A program made the position numbers and the translations under genes. Below are positions 53,601 through 64,000 of a stretch of 64,000 nt of DNA, piece after piece. The notes beneath the pieces were generated by a model. That model was given only the letters and a program-made list of their open reading frames with translations, searched no databases and was not told the DNA's origin. How positions within the stretch are numbered: the stretch's first letter is position 1; each line of letters starts with the position of its first letter. This stretch comes from Onchocerca lupi (lineage: Eukaryota; Nematoda; Chromadorea; Rhabditida; Onchocercidae): NCBI GenBank assembly GCA_028564675.1, contig JAOVVO010000056.1, forward strand, positions 124,001 to 188,000. Direction: 5' to 3'.

Positions 53601-56600
53601 CGATGGATAGGAATCATTTTGATTGTAGAAAATATAATTGTGATATTTATAATCATACATTATTCTCTTAAATGCAAAAATAATTTAATTGTGAATATGA
53701 AAAACAAAAAGAAATCAAAGTTTCAGTTTCTCTTTTTCTCTCTTACCCTTAAAACACAATGGTTGGTTTGCAACTGTCTTGAAAAGATGTTCATTATTTC
53801 GCCCTTTTATCACGAAAATTATTAAAGCCATTTCAGCTTCCGTTCATCTGTTTTCCATGATTGCGATGCGATCACATAGTAAATAATGTCGGAAAAAGTT
53901 GCCGAAAAAATTAGATGAAGTCGGATTACTGTCAGGATTTTTAGGAAGGGGAATAATACTGTTGTATTCAGGATCACTACCGGTTTCAAACACAGAAGCA
54001 TCGCCTGCTAGCGACTGCTGCTTAATAGATTATCATCTCATTATCTTTATTTATTATGTCGTATTTGCAAATGCTTTTAGCATATAAGATATGAAATTGC
54101 TAATTACGTCGTTAAGGGAATGAGCACGTGAAATCAGAAGTTACTATTCCAATTTTTAGTTAAAGAAAAGCCATCTACCCGTTTTTAAGCATCACGCCAC
54201 TCTATATGTGAATTAATTATCACTTATTTTTCTCTATACTTGTTTGAGGTGCAAAGTGGGTGTCACATTGATGGTAATTGTATTTTTGCAATTAGATTGA
54301 GAACACTCAAACTAGTTTTCTGAAAAAAAGAAAAACAGCTTTACATTTTTTGTCATGAGAAAATGCTCTTAAGTGGAGTGCAAATAGCATTAAAACTTAT
54401 TTACATTTATATCAACTTATTCATCCACCCATCCACTCATCCATTTACTCATTCAACAAAATTAATAAAATCCGCAGCAATTTTTAAAAGTTAGCTCTTG
54501 TCTTCAAGGTTTGTGAACTTTGTCTTTCCAAAATTTCTTGGTTTTACAGTATATTTGATCAAGTTTTAAATGGTTTTTTAATTTGAATCTTTTTATTTAA
54601 TCACATTTGCATTTTTTAATCTTGGAACAGATTAGAACAGACATAGACAAAAGAAACAATAATAAAAAAGGTAGATAAAACAAGGGTAAATATCTGGAGA
54701 CAAAATCTTTTTTTTTTCTCGCAATTGCTTTTCACTGAGGAATATTAATATTTTTCGGTTTTTCTTCTTGAAATTATAATCTTTATGCAGCTTGTTTCAA
54801 ATTTTTCCTTTTACCGTTTTCATTGCTTGTCATTTATCCATTTTCAAATTTTAAAAGTTAAGTTTCTAAAGGTATTTGTGATGCTAATAGAGCAGGATTC
54901 CGTGAAACATACGCGATAATAGAAATATTTTTGATATGCTTAATAGGTGGCTTGATTTCATGCATATTATAAGAGCGGAAATGTGATGTTTTTTAAATGA
55001 TAGACTTCGAGCAACGTTTTGAGAAGATCCTAGTTTAACCTTTAATCTGCTATTATAAATGAAATTACTTTTTTTTCTGCTTCAAATGGCGTATTTTTAC
55101 CTTTAAATTAACGATCAACAATATGATCAGCGAGTGAATTATTTGAAGTTCTTCAGTTTAGATTCCCATCTCTTACAAAGGATGCATGAATAAACAACAC
55201 GCAGTACAATGGTACCACCACCTGAAATAAACTAAACACTGTGATTTCTGATTTATTTAGAGTAAAATCGCAACATAATCCTGAGCTTCTTCAAAGAACG
55301 GGTTCGTAAATAGATCTGTTTATATTTTGTCTTTTTGTTTTCAAACCACTGCATCAAGTTTCTTTTTGATCATTGAAAGTGAGTGTCTGTCTCATAAACT
55401 TTGCATTCTTCCTCACACTTTTAAATTCGCCGACTTACTCGCATAGGTTCTGAAATCATATCTTTATACTACATACAACTGAAAGATTAATTAGTACAAT
55501 CTTATGAATTGGTTTAGGTAGAAAAAATATCCCACTGTGCAAAGTTTGGTTTCTTTTTTGATCATTCATTTCATACAAATATTTATATCTGTGAAACTCC
55601 CTGACATTCATTGTCGTTTACTTCAGACTGTTTCTGAAAAATTCTAAACTCATTATTAAATCAAGTTTTTTAAAATAGTTATGAACGACATTTCATTAAA
55701 TCAAGTTTTTCGAAATAGTTACAATCGATGCTTCAAAACAAATTGCTCAGGCCCTAGATTCTATATATTTTCAATAATATCGACATATGAAATGAATGGT
55801 GCTATTCGAAACGTTTCGCATGTCTGTCCTAAATTTATTCTCTCAACTGAATTGTCACATGCCTTTCGTAATCTTCAAGTTTTTAAGATAAATTATCTTC
55901 TGATTATTTATTTAAAATGTTTTTCCTGGACGAACACCATAAAAAGGACGTAATTTCCTTGTTGTTGCACTGGAAAATCCATCCTAAAAAAGGGATTATA
56001 ATTTTGTAGAAAATTCTCTGACTGCAAAACCTTGATAATAATTACATTATTTACAACTGAATTCACAATTACTATTGGTCATTGCTTTTTGTGATAATAA
56101 ATTGAAAGGGCAAGCGTCACTTTACATTTGAGATGTTGTAAGACATTTCGAAGAGATGGATAATTTATTTTTCCTTTTTACATCCATTCTGACGGAAAGA
56201 TACAAATACAACCTAAACCAAAATCAAATTTAACATTGTAAAAATAAAATATAACCTTATCAATACCATAACTTTTAATACAATAAAAAAGAAAAAACTA
56301 AGCTCACTACACCAGAAATCAAACCAAAACATGTAGAATAAAAAGAAACTCAAAAAAAAAAAAATGAAAAAAATAAGCTAATAAAGAAAAAAGTAGAAAC
56401 TCAAATCAAGCAAAATACAAATCAAGCATCATATTCATGAAATAAAAATAAAAAAGACAGAAAAAAGGTAAAAATACCTGAAGAAATAAACCTTTTGATT
56501 ACGAATCAAAAATTCTAAATTTAAAATCATCCTTTAAACACATCTATCACGAAAAGTAGTACCATAAAACTGATTTGAAATTTTTTGAGATCGTATTAAA

Positions 56601-58440
56601 ATTCTGCCATGGCATTTCACTTAACTTTCATTTATTTTTTTTGTTTTTAATTGTCCATGTTTTTACGAAAAATGAGTTGTATTTGTATTTAATTTGCATA
56701 TAATTTGACAAAAATTTCACCAACAGCAGACCATAGCAAATTTTTACAGAATATTTGAAAGATGCATTCCCTCAAATTATTCACAGAAATCGTGAACGTA
56801 GCTCAAAAATTCAGGAACACTTTGATATCCTCTGATAGATCAGATTGACACTATCCGACTTTCTTGACTTTTCTTTTATGCTATTACATGGATCCTTAGG
56901 AAAAGATAAAGTCGGATTCTTGCGAATATATTTACAAGCTCCTTGCAGCGACTTGGAATCCCATTTAAATGATATAGTTTCAGAGTCTTAACTTCATTTC
57001 ATATTTCAGTATATTATGATGATGGTTGCAAAACAATGGAATGCTTTTTATTTACCTAAATTGGTGGTTCCACAAAAAGTACGTACTGACTGCTCAAAAA
57101 GAAAAGACGCGATTATTTTCATGTTTTATTGCTTTTCATGAAAGTATCTTTTGCATTAAATATTAATGTATACATTTAAAATCAAATGTTCTAGTCCGTC
57201 TGACAGATTTCTAGTCTAATGATTTCAAAGTCCGATACTTTTGCTTGCAAAAATTTTCAAAAATCGTATTTTCGTACTTTTTTTACAGTTAATGCGTACA
57301 ATTCTTACATCATATCGTCGCGTTTACATTTGTTTCCGTATTAGCTTCATTATATATTGACGTTAATTATAATGTAAACATTAGTTTTTTGAAAAATTTT
57401 TCGAACATTTTAGGTAGAATTCTTTAGGCTTATTTTGAAATTTTTCCTTTTTTGAATGTCATTGTATGGAAAACATAATACAATATCTTTCATCTCTCCA
57501 AAATTTTAGAATGCGAAATTCGTTAACATAATACTTCGCCCTAAATATTGAATATAATCTAAAATTATATTAGGAAATATCCCAAAATTAGTTTTTCTTG
57601 CTTTATTTGAGGACTCAGGCAGAAGATAGTTACCCATTGCGTCCAATTCAGATTTTTCGATTTTCTTCAGTTCATTCGATTAATTTCAACCATCACATTT
57701 CCTGGTAGACCTTTAACATAAAACCTGTTTGCCTAAACAAAAATTTTTTTATCTCACGGAAGATGTCAAAAAATACATCAGATTCATGAAATTTTTCCCG
57801 CAGATTAGAACATATTATTGTTTAAATCATGGAACTATTTAGTCTTGACAATAATTACTTGTTATCAAGCAGGATTTTTTGCCAGTAAGGAATGATAAGC
57901 AGTGAGTGCTTAACGAGCGGCGGTATTTTTGGTAGTACAAACTATCGAGAGAAAAGCGATCAATTCAATTTAGGTAAGAACGAATTGCAGTTAAATTCGT
58001 TTTACAAATTAAATGAAACATATAGGTATCAATCAGTACATAGAGATAATCAAAACCTGTTGCGAGAAGTGACTTCCTTAAAACTTATAATTTACGCGGA
58101 TTTGATCAGTAGTAAATGTTACAAAGAAAGTCATAAATGTGGTGCAGTTCTAATCGCAAAGTTTATCTTAATCAAAACTGGTTTCATAATAGAGATGCTA
58201 TGAAGATGTGAGATATTCCGGATTTCATGCCAAGTTCATAGATTGGTTCGTGCACCACGCATGATAAGTGAAATAGAAGAGGACAGTGAGATGTTAAACA
58301 GTATGGATCCGGAAGATGAGATGTTTCGTTGATTCTGTCTTTTCCTATTGCCCCATAAATTGAAATGTCGATGAAGGAGGAACATTACTTTCACGTGTTT
58401 GCTTTGCATTCTTGTTTTCATACTTCCTTCTTTAGTTCCT
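47696..58440. other. Long gene-poor region with exon-like fragments
   Basis: The first 40 bp carry the 5' flank of GFA. I recognise no gene in the rest. Several + strand fragments between about 51.73 and 53.48 kb look coding (acidic/basic alternation, TTTTCAG acceptors, GT donors in fitting phase) but could not be joined into a complete protein. A small ORF at 53886-54087 is broken by one base. Simple tracts: TTTTTGG x3 near 50047-50070, CATC-rich at about 54420-54450, and A-rich DNA at about 56.2-56.5 kb. The 103-codon ORF at 57892-58203 lacks support. Confidence 0.4.
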
Positions 58441-60430
58441 ACTTTTCCGTTTGTTTACTATAACCTTAGCTTACTTCCCTTTTTCTTCCTCATCATTGTT
58501 TCTGCGGTACGCACGTGATATATTCGTGAACGATGAAATCTCACAAAATGAACTTTTTGGAATAGTTCAAAGTGGTAGAAATTCGATTTCTACGAAGAGA
58601 AGATCGAAAACTTATCGCCCCTCCTCCCCAACCAGGAATTCAAATTTCTCCGTCATCCTCCCCAGATCTCCCCAAGACTCGACGAGACATTTCAAGAAAG
58701 CATCTAGCTAGTTGCCAGGCAACGTCATCATTTCTGGTCACCCTTACCGCTCCTCTTGCTCTCATCCCTATCCCAATTTAGTGTATCATTGTCTCATTCT
58801 CTCCTCTTCTCCATTTCTCCTCCACTCCGCCTCCCAAACCTTCCCCATCCCATCTTCAGCAGCTTCCTTTCACCACACAAAATCCGCCGTTCAGTAAGTC
58901 GCGCAGCACGATCGTCTGGCAGTGCAGCTTGCTTGCATTCTGCGTGATAACAGTCTAGGAGTCCGCATGCATCTTCCAATACTCGTATGTTCTACTTACT
59001 TTTATTTTCATTGCAACTATTTCCTGTGGTCAGTAAAGCAAGATACAAGTAGCATTATACATCTTCAAGCGCTGCAAATTTCGTTATTTCTCCCGTAAGT
59101 TACGTCTATATATTTGCTATACGTTCGTTTAAGCGTTCGTATCGTGCGAATGATATAGCTTAAATTTTATCGCTTCTGTATTTCTGATTTATCACGCTTG
59201 TCTCATTTTTGAAAACTGTGAAATTACCTTCGCAAATTCGGTGATCGCAGTTCATGGCGAAACACTCCTGATGCTTTTCATAACGGAAGGTTACAAAACT
59301 TTTAGATTGCCTTTCTTCAGGAGATAATCTGATAATGAATGTAATCCAGACATTTCGTCCTCCTCTTTTGTTCTATAGAAATGTCACAAACACTGTGATT
59401 CTAGAAGTAGTTCATTATCAAGTAACTCCATGAGCAATTTAATCTTTTATTAACCGAGTCAAGATGCATGCTATGTCTTCGAAATTCAGTTGATATCTTG
59501 AGGCTGAGTTACTTGTTTCTAGAATGTTGCATTAGTTTGAACTAAAGTATGTAAAGTACATCGACGACTAATGGACGTTATATGTTGATATCTTTTTCAT
59601 TTTGAATCTTCACATAGTTCATGCAAGCCAAATATATATATAAATATTTTTTTATAAAAATAAAACAAAAAACAGAACTTGGCTTCTTTTTTTTTTTGGT
59701 TCTACTTCTTATATCCCTCATATGAGATTGATGAATAGTAGGCTAGCCTTCAGTAAATGAAAGGTCACTGAACTAGATGAAAAGGTGAAAGGTCAATGGA
59801 AACTAGCAAACTGTTACTTAGTCTGTGTTGTGAAATACGCGACAAACGGTCTATGTTTGTGTTTGCAAGAGAGAAGTGATGCACAGTATGCAGTATATAG
59901 TGCAAAGTATAGTATAGAGCCACATGACGACGTTGTCTGCTTGGCTTCTTATCAATATTTAACATCCTCCCAATCACTATCTTTCTCTCTCTCTCGTTGA
60001 GAAAGGATCGATACTGGAATGCAATGTCCACTAGTGTCCATCGCTCCCTCCCCCTCCTTCTTTGTTTGGGACAAGAGCGATAGTTGCTTCTCTCGCCCTA
60101 CTCTTTCTTCTTGCTTCCATAATCTATAACTACTAAGATCGGATGAAAAGGGAGAAAGATGGATGAGTAGTGTTGCCTCACTGTTACTTCACTTCACTTT
60201 GCCCCTCCCCCTCCCCCCAACCCCTCCCTCCTTTTATCTATCCTCTACAAGGTGCCCCCTCCTTAGTTTGCTGTTGGAAATAAGCTTGCAGTGCCGCCGC
60301 ACGCTAATGCGAGCGCCAGCATTTTGCTGCGGATTTCTTGAATGCTTTGAATGATAACGACGTGCCATGCGCAATCTTTTCTGTCGCTGCTAGGCAAGCT
60401 CAGCTCAGTTCTACTATCAGAAGCTTAACT
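58441..60430. promoter_or_regulatory. GC-richer, pyrimidine-rich promoter-like block
   Basis: Base composition changes sharply from the surrounding AT-rich DNA. There are C/T-rich tracts at about 58740-58870 and 60175-60260, an RFX-type palindrome at 58711-58723, a short perfect hairpin at 58575-58593, and a GC-rich segment with several CpGs at about 60285-60420. The last segment contains a 44-codon minus-strand ORF (60368-60234) starting MARRYHSKHS. It looks like a 5' regulatory or first-exon region of a gene with large introns, but neither strand nor gene can be assigned. Confidence 0.4.
58711..58723. promoter_or_regulatory. RFX-type palindromic site
   Basis: GTTGCCAGGCAAC is a perfect inverted repeat of GTTGCC/GGCAAC around one base. 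These are the canonical RFX half-sites, with a one-base rather than two-base spacer. It sits at the start of the promoter-like block. Binding is inferred. Confidence 0.5.
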
Positions 60431-60645
60431 CCAGTACTGCTTATCACGAAGCCTAACCTAATCTATGTGTTTTTGATATCTTTCATTATTATCTCGTAAA
60501 AGTTCTTTCCTGACTACTTTACAAAAGTCTTAATACTGGCTAGATTAGAACGCGATAGTCTTTTCGGGTTGTGATAAGGATTGGCTGGTGAACTTTGTGG
60601 ACTACATTATTGCTTTGGTGCTTGTTTATCATAGACAAGCTCTGA

Positions 60646-60701
60646 AATTGATCCTATCAGCATGACTCAAGCTGAATAATATCGTTTTGATAGGATCAAT
60701 T
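60646..60701. repeat. 14-bp perfect inverted repeat
   Basis: AATTGATCCTATCA (60646-60659) is exactly complementary to 60688-60701, with a 28-base loop. It could form a hairpin in RNA or bind a dimeric factor; there is no further evidence. Confidence 0.85.
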
Positions 60702-62931
60702 CCATACTAGTTTGAAATATGAAAGTGCAATCGACACTCTTCATTTTGCAACTAAAATGATGTTGTGACTGATGTATCGAATTATGCATTATAGTTAACT
60801 AGAAGAAACGGCTCTAATTGTGATGATGAAGCCAGAAATTTATATTTATCTCTTCTTGATAAGCACGAACAATTTTTGTTTTCTCTATTAGTTATTATTT
60901 GTCATTTAATTCCACTAATATTTCATTTTCTTCAGATAAACAAATGACTTTGTTTTTACATAAAGCATACTATTCTCCATCTCTTCCCATAATAAGCAAT
61001 TTTGATATATTCTTGATGAACGATTGACTCGTTGCTTTTATCCTAACCACTTTTTCCTGAAAGCACTTTTCAAATGGAAGTACAACTTTCAGAAATACGA
61101 TTAAATTAGCATGAACAGGTGAATACTGAAAGAAAAATCAAGTTTGGTAGATAAAACATCCCAAAAATGCTTAAGTTTGGATTATAAATTCTTTCAATAG
61201 CGAACAAACTATATGATTGGAAAAAATAAGCTTTGTGATATGCCACAGCTTATAATTTTCAAACAGATATGAAACAGATGGAAGAAGAAAGATGAAGATC
61301 AGGATTGAATTTTTCTATTGGAGTGCCAATTTCAAAAGATGCACAAGTTCTTACTACTTTTGGTTCACAACCTGGAGAAGCTTTGATTTGATTGGTATTT
61401 ATACCTGATATTTGAGAAAAAAACAAAAATCATTGCAGTTGGGTGCGAGTTAGAAGATGCATTTTTTAGATGCTTGGAGTTTCTCTCAAAAAACATTTAC
61501 GGTAAAAAGACGATAATAATAGTAAAATTGAAGGTCGTATAACCTTGCATCGTATCCAATACCTTAAATATAGATTGATGATGATGATGCACAGTAGGCT
61601 GCTAATGGATGGATGGAAGAATGAATGGGATGAGTGAGCGGTCACATACGACGATTGTTGTGTGCGTTCGTTCCGATTTTGCAGGTTAATGCATACTTAT
61701 TTTGGTTTACTATGCTATGTTATGCTATAACTATTACAGTACAATCAGTTTCTGCAATATTCTTGCACGTTATGATTCACCGTCTTTTCTATCGACTACT
61801 GCTATACCTCTGCGCGTCACTATTATGGATTTTTTTTTTTTTTTTTTGGAATGATTTATTAGACATGTATAGGACCGACTTAAACTGCACCAACATTAAC
61901 TTTTTTTTCTTAAAATTTTGTACTGTTATATTATTATTTTATAACATACATGTCAGAAGTATAAAGAGGGAAGACATAAATTTTTGTGCATAAACTTTCA
62001 TCAGTTATTTCTAGGAATAATTGTTCTTTTTTTCTGGGTGGTTTTTTTTTTGGAGGAAGTATTCTTTTTGTGACTGTTATTCTTATGGATTGTTAAGAGA
62101 ATTTTTGCGAAATATCTCGACGTTAAGAACCAAGTGGCTCATACATCATATCAGTATTCTGCATTATTCTGAAAGGAACTGCACTATTGTCAGATATCTA
62201 CCTATCTGGAGTTGAAAATGCTGAATTTGAGCTGAGGAGTAAGTTTGTAATATTAAATGGATTAGGTATGAGTGAAACGGATGATGATTGACTGAACGGA
62301 TACTACTGATCTTGTAAGTATTTCCAGTCCAAATCGTTTGAAAGTCCCAGCTGTTCCACATTATTGCATCATGACATCCGATGCTTCCCATCAGGTGTTC
62401 TCTTCTCCGCATTTTCTCACGATCTATCTTTTCTCGACGATTCTGTGTTGTTTTTTTTCTTTTCATAACTTTTCCGAAGATCTGATCTGAAAATCCGTCA
62501 TTTTTGCATGCCATAGAGTATGAGATTGCATTTAGATCAGTGAATGAGTAATACTATTTTAAAAATAATTTGATAATGAATATAATGATTAACTTGGTAA
62601 CTACTCTTTTTTTCAGTTAGTCGTAAATAGATTGGGATTGATCGCTGTTTTTTTTTTTTTTTTGATCGAGTGAACTTGAAATATATGGCAAAATTATAAG
62701 AAAAATAAGTAAGATTTGTGTAAAGAAATAAAGAATATGAAGTTAAAAGTAACTGTTATAAAAATTTAGCAATAATGGACTTGCATTTTCATATCTGATG
62801 ACAGCAACTCTTATGCAGAGTGGATTATTGTCTGGCGAAACTTTTTGCTTTAACTAGCTAATTTTTCAGAGAAACTCCATGTAGCTTACACTTTTTCTTT
62901 AAAGAATGAATTTTCTGCAATTTCGATTTCC

Positions 62932-63290
62932 TCATACATTTTCAGTTTTTAACTGCAAGATATGCAACTTATCATCATAGTGACAGTTTATATATGGATC
63001 ATATATGCAGTGAGGATAGCTGAAAATCGTTGATGAAGTCTACCAAGTCCAATAAAGCGAAACAATTTCTTACCGTTCGAAATCTCTCATACAAGGCCTT
63101 AATACCTCCGATGAAATAAATCGAGAGTAGTTGAATGTCGTCGCTTGTGGATTGTCAGAAAATTCACAATATTGTTTCATCGAGCCAAGATGTGCGCTAA
63201 TACTGGCGATCAATCGCCCATCTAAATGGCATTCCAGATGGCTCAAATGTTTTAAGAGTATTGATATGCGGGTTATGATTAAATGAAGTG
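62932..63290 (-). CDS. Candidate C-terminal exons of an unidentified gene
   Basis: On the minus strand an open frame runs from about 63290 (or 63241 if the TTTGAG acceptor is used) to 63074, ending GAACG|GTAAGA. It continues in phase at 63019 after a GATTTTCAG acceptor and stops with TGA ending at 62932. The intron would be 54 bp. The protein includes HLDGRLIASISAHLGS, FISSEVLRPCMRDFE and YPHCIYDPYINC. Local GC is clearly above the surrounding DNA and codon choice looks coding. Upstream, an ATG frame near 63541-63500 starting MAACGILRTLIKN could be a first exon joined to 63241 in phase. No family is recognised. Confidence 0.35.
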
Positions 63291-64000
63291 CTGATCGAGA
63301 TATTGAAAGTAAAGAAATGAATGGTGAATTTAGGGAATAACAGATGTGGTTGAGAGATTATTATAACGATTAAAATAAAGAAGGTATGGTCAAAAAAATT
63401 AAAAATATATTAGTTGCTGCGAATGATGCCTTTGAAAGGAACCACTTTCTCATTAATTTTCATTGTCTATGTAACTTTTTATCAAAATTTAGGAGGTATA
63501 CGGATTTTTGATAAGAGTTCGCAGTATTCCACAAGCTGCCATGTTTAAAACCTAGAATTTTTTTTTGGAAAATTTGATTCGCTATGAGATCTTCAAAAGT
63601 GGGTAACGTTTCGTATAATCTTCATCTCATGATGATGATATTGTGAAAAGAAAAAGAAATTGCTTGTCGTGTTGTCTGATTGCTAAGCTTCGTTATAGAT
63701 TATTTGACTGTTAAGTATCTCTAGATTTATTGCAATGACATCAGTAACTCATTGCAACCATTTATCCTATTGTTTCAATCTTACTATTTTTTTTTTCGCT
63801 TCCATTCTAATTGTTGTGAGTTTTTCTGAGCCTAAATATAATTTTAAAAAAAAAACTTGCGATGTAAAGTTTTTAAAATATTTTGGTTCTGCAGTGATTA
63901 GAGACCCCTTAATACCTTCTGTACGTCTTTGGTATGTTAAATACAGTTCATTAAAAATTATACAAGATACTTCACCTCATGAAGCCAACTAAATGTCGAC

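Larger units (their letters stand above)
60431..64000. other. Right end of window, mostly unassigned
   Basis: AT-rich DNA with an inverted repeat at 60646-60701 and T-runs near 61830, 62033 and 62650. A short frame at 61625-61684 is followed by GCAG|GTTAAT. Apart from the minus-strand candidate at 62932-63290, I see no supported gene. Confidence 0.4.

Noticed and set aside
57892..58203. 103-codon ORF with a possible GTAAGA donor at about 57975
   Set aside because: No partner exon in phase, no recognised motif, and random frames of this length occur elsewhere in the window.
1..64000. tRNA, rRNA, CRISPR, transposon or viral insertions
   Set aside because: No B-box-like GGTTCGAATCC, no terminal repeats or transposase/reverse-transcriptase motifs, and the window is clearly eukaryotic with intron-containing genes.

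Overview
The window is AT-rich eukaryotic nuclear DNA. Its genes are split into many small exons, with extended TTTTCAG-type 3' splice sites and short to medium introns. Isolated TTTTCAG/TTTTAG sites lie a few bases upstream of several start codons, which is the pattern expected for spliced-leader trans-splicing. Together with two claudin/Clc-like tetraspan genes of a type common in nematodes, this points to a parasitic nematode, most likely a clade III (filarial/spirurid) worm. That placement is an inference and the species cannot be fixed from the sequence. All exon coordinates were read by eye from splice sites, reading phase and family conservation. For every complete model the exon lengths sum to a multiple of three.

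Layout. Positions 100-1368 (+) hold the 3' end of a Clc-like tetraspan gene. Positions 5551-11567 (+) hold a second, 15-exon member with a long Ser-rich tail. Positions 12189-13236 (+) encode B9D2/MKSR-2, a ciliary transition-zone protein, with an X-box-like site just upstream. Positions 16116-18961 (+) encode ERp44, an ER thioredoxin-fold chaperone. Positions 21599-23767 (+) encode a cation diffusion facilitator of the DxxxD (Mn-like) type. Positions 29237-33571 (-) encode a PCAF/GCN5 histone acetyltransferase. Head-to-head with it, 477 bp away, positions 34049-41525 (+) encode a RAD54L2/ARIP4-type SNF2 ATPase. Positions 42890-47695 (-) encode glutamine:fructose-6-phosphate aminotransferase, the entry enzyme of the hexosamine/chitin pathway. 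The last 16 kb (47.7-64 kb) have no gene I can name. They contain a GC-richer promoter-like block at about 58.5-60.4 kb with an RFX-type palindrome, some exon-like fragments, and a plausible two-exon minus-strand fragment near 63 kb.

The named genes are housekeeping or regulatory genes (chromatin, ER quality control, metal transport, amino-sugar synthesis, cilia) and do not form one pathway. I saw no transposon, viral insert, tRNA or rRNA gene, and no evidence for a new multi-gene system. The most useful observations are a 26-bp duplication that shifts the frame in the tetraspan gene, the X-box upstream of B9D2, a GC-AG intron in GFAT, SUMO-interaction-like motifs at both ends of the SNF2 protein, a probable 12-nt microexon, and the unassigned exon-like fragments in the right arm.
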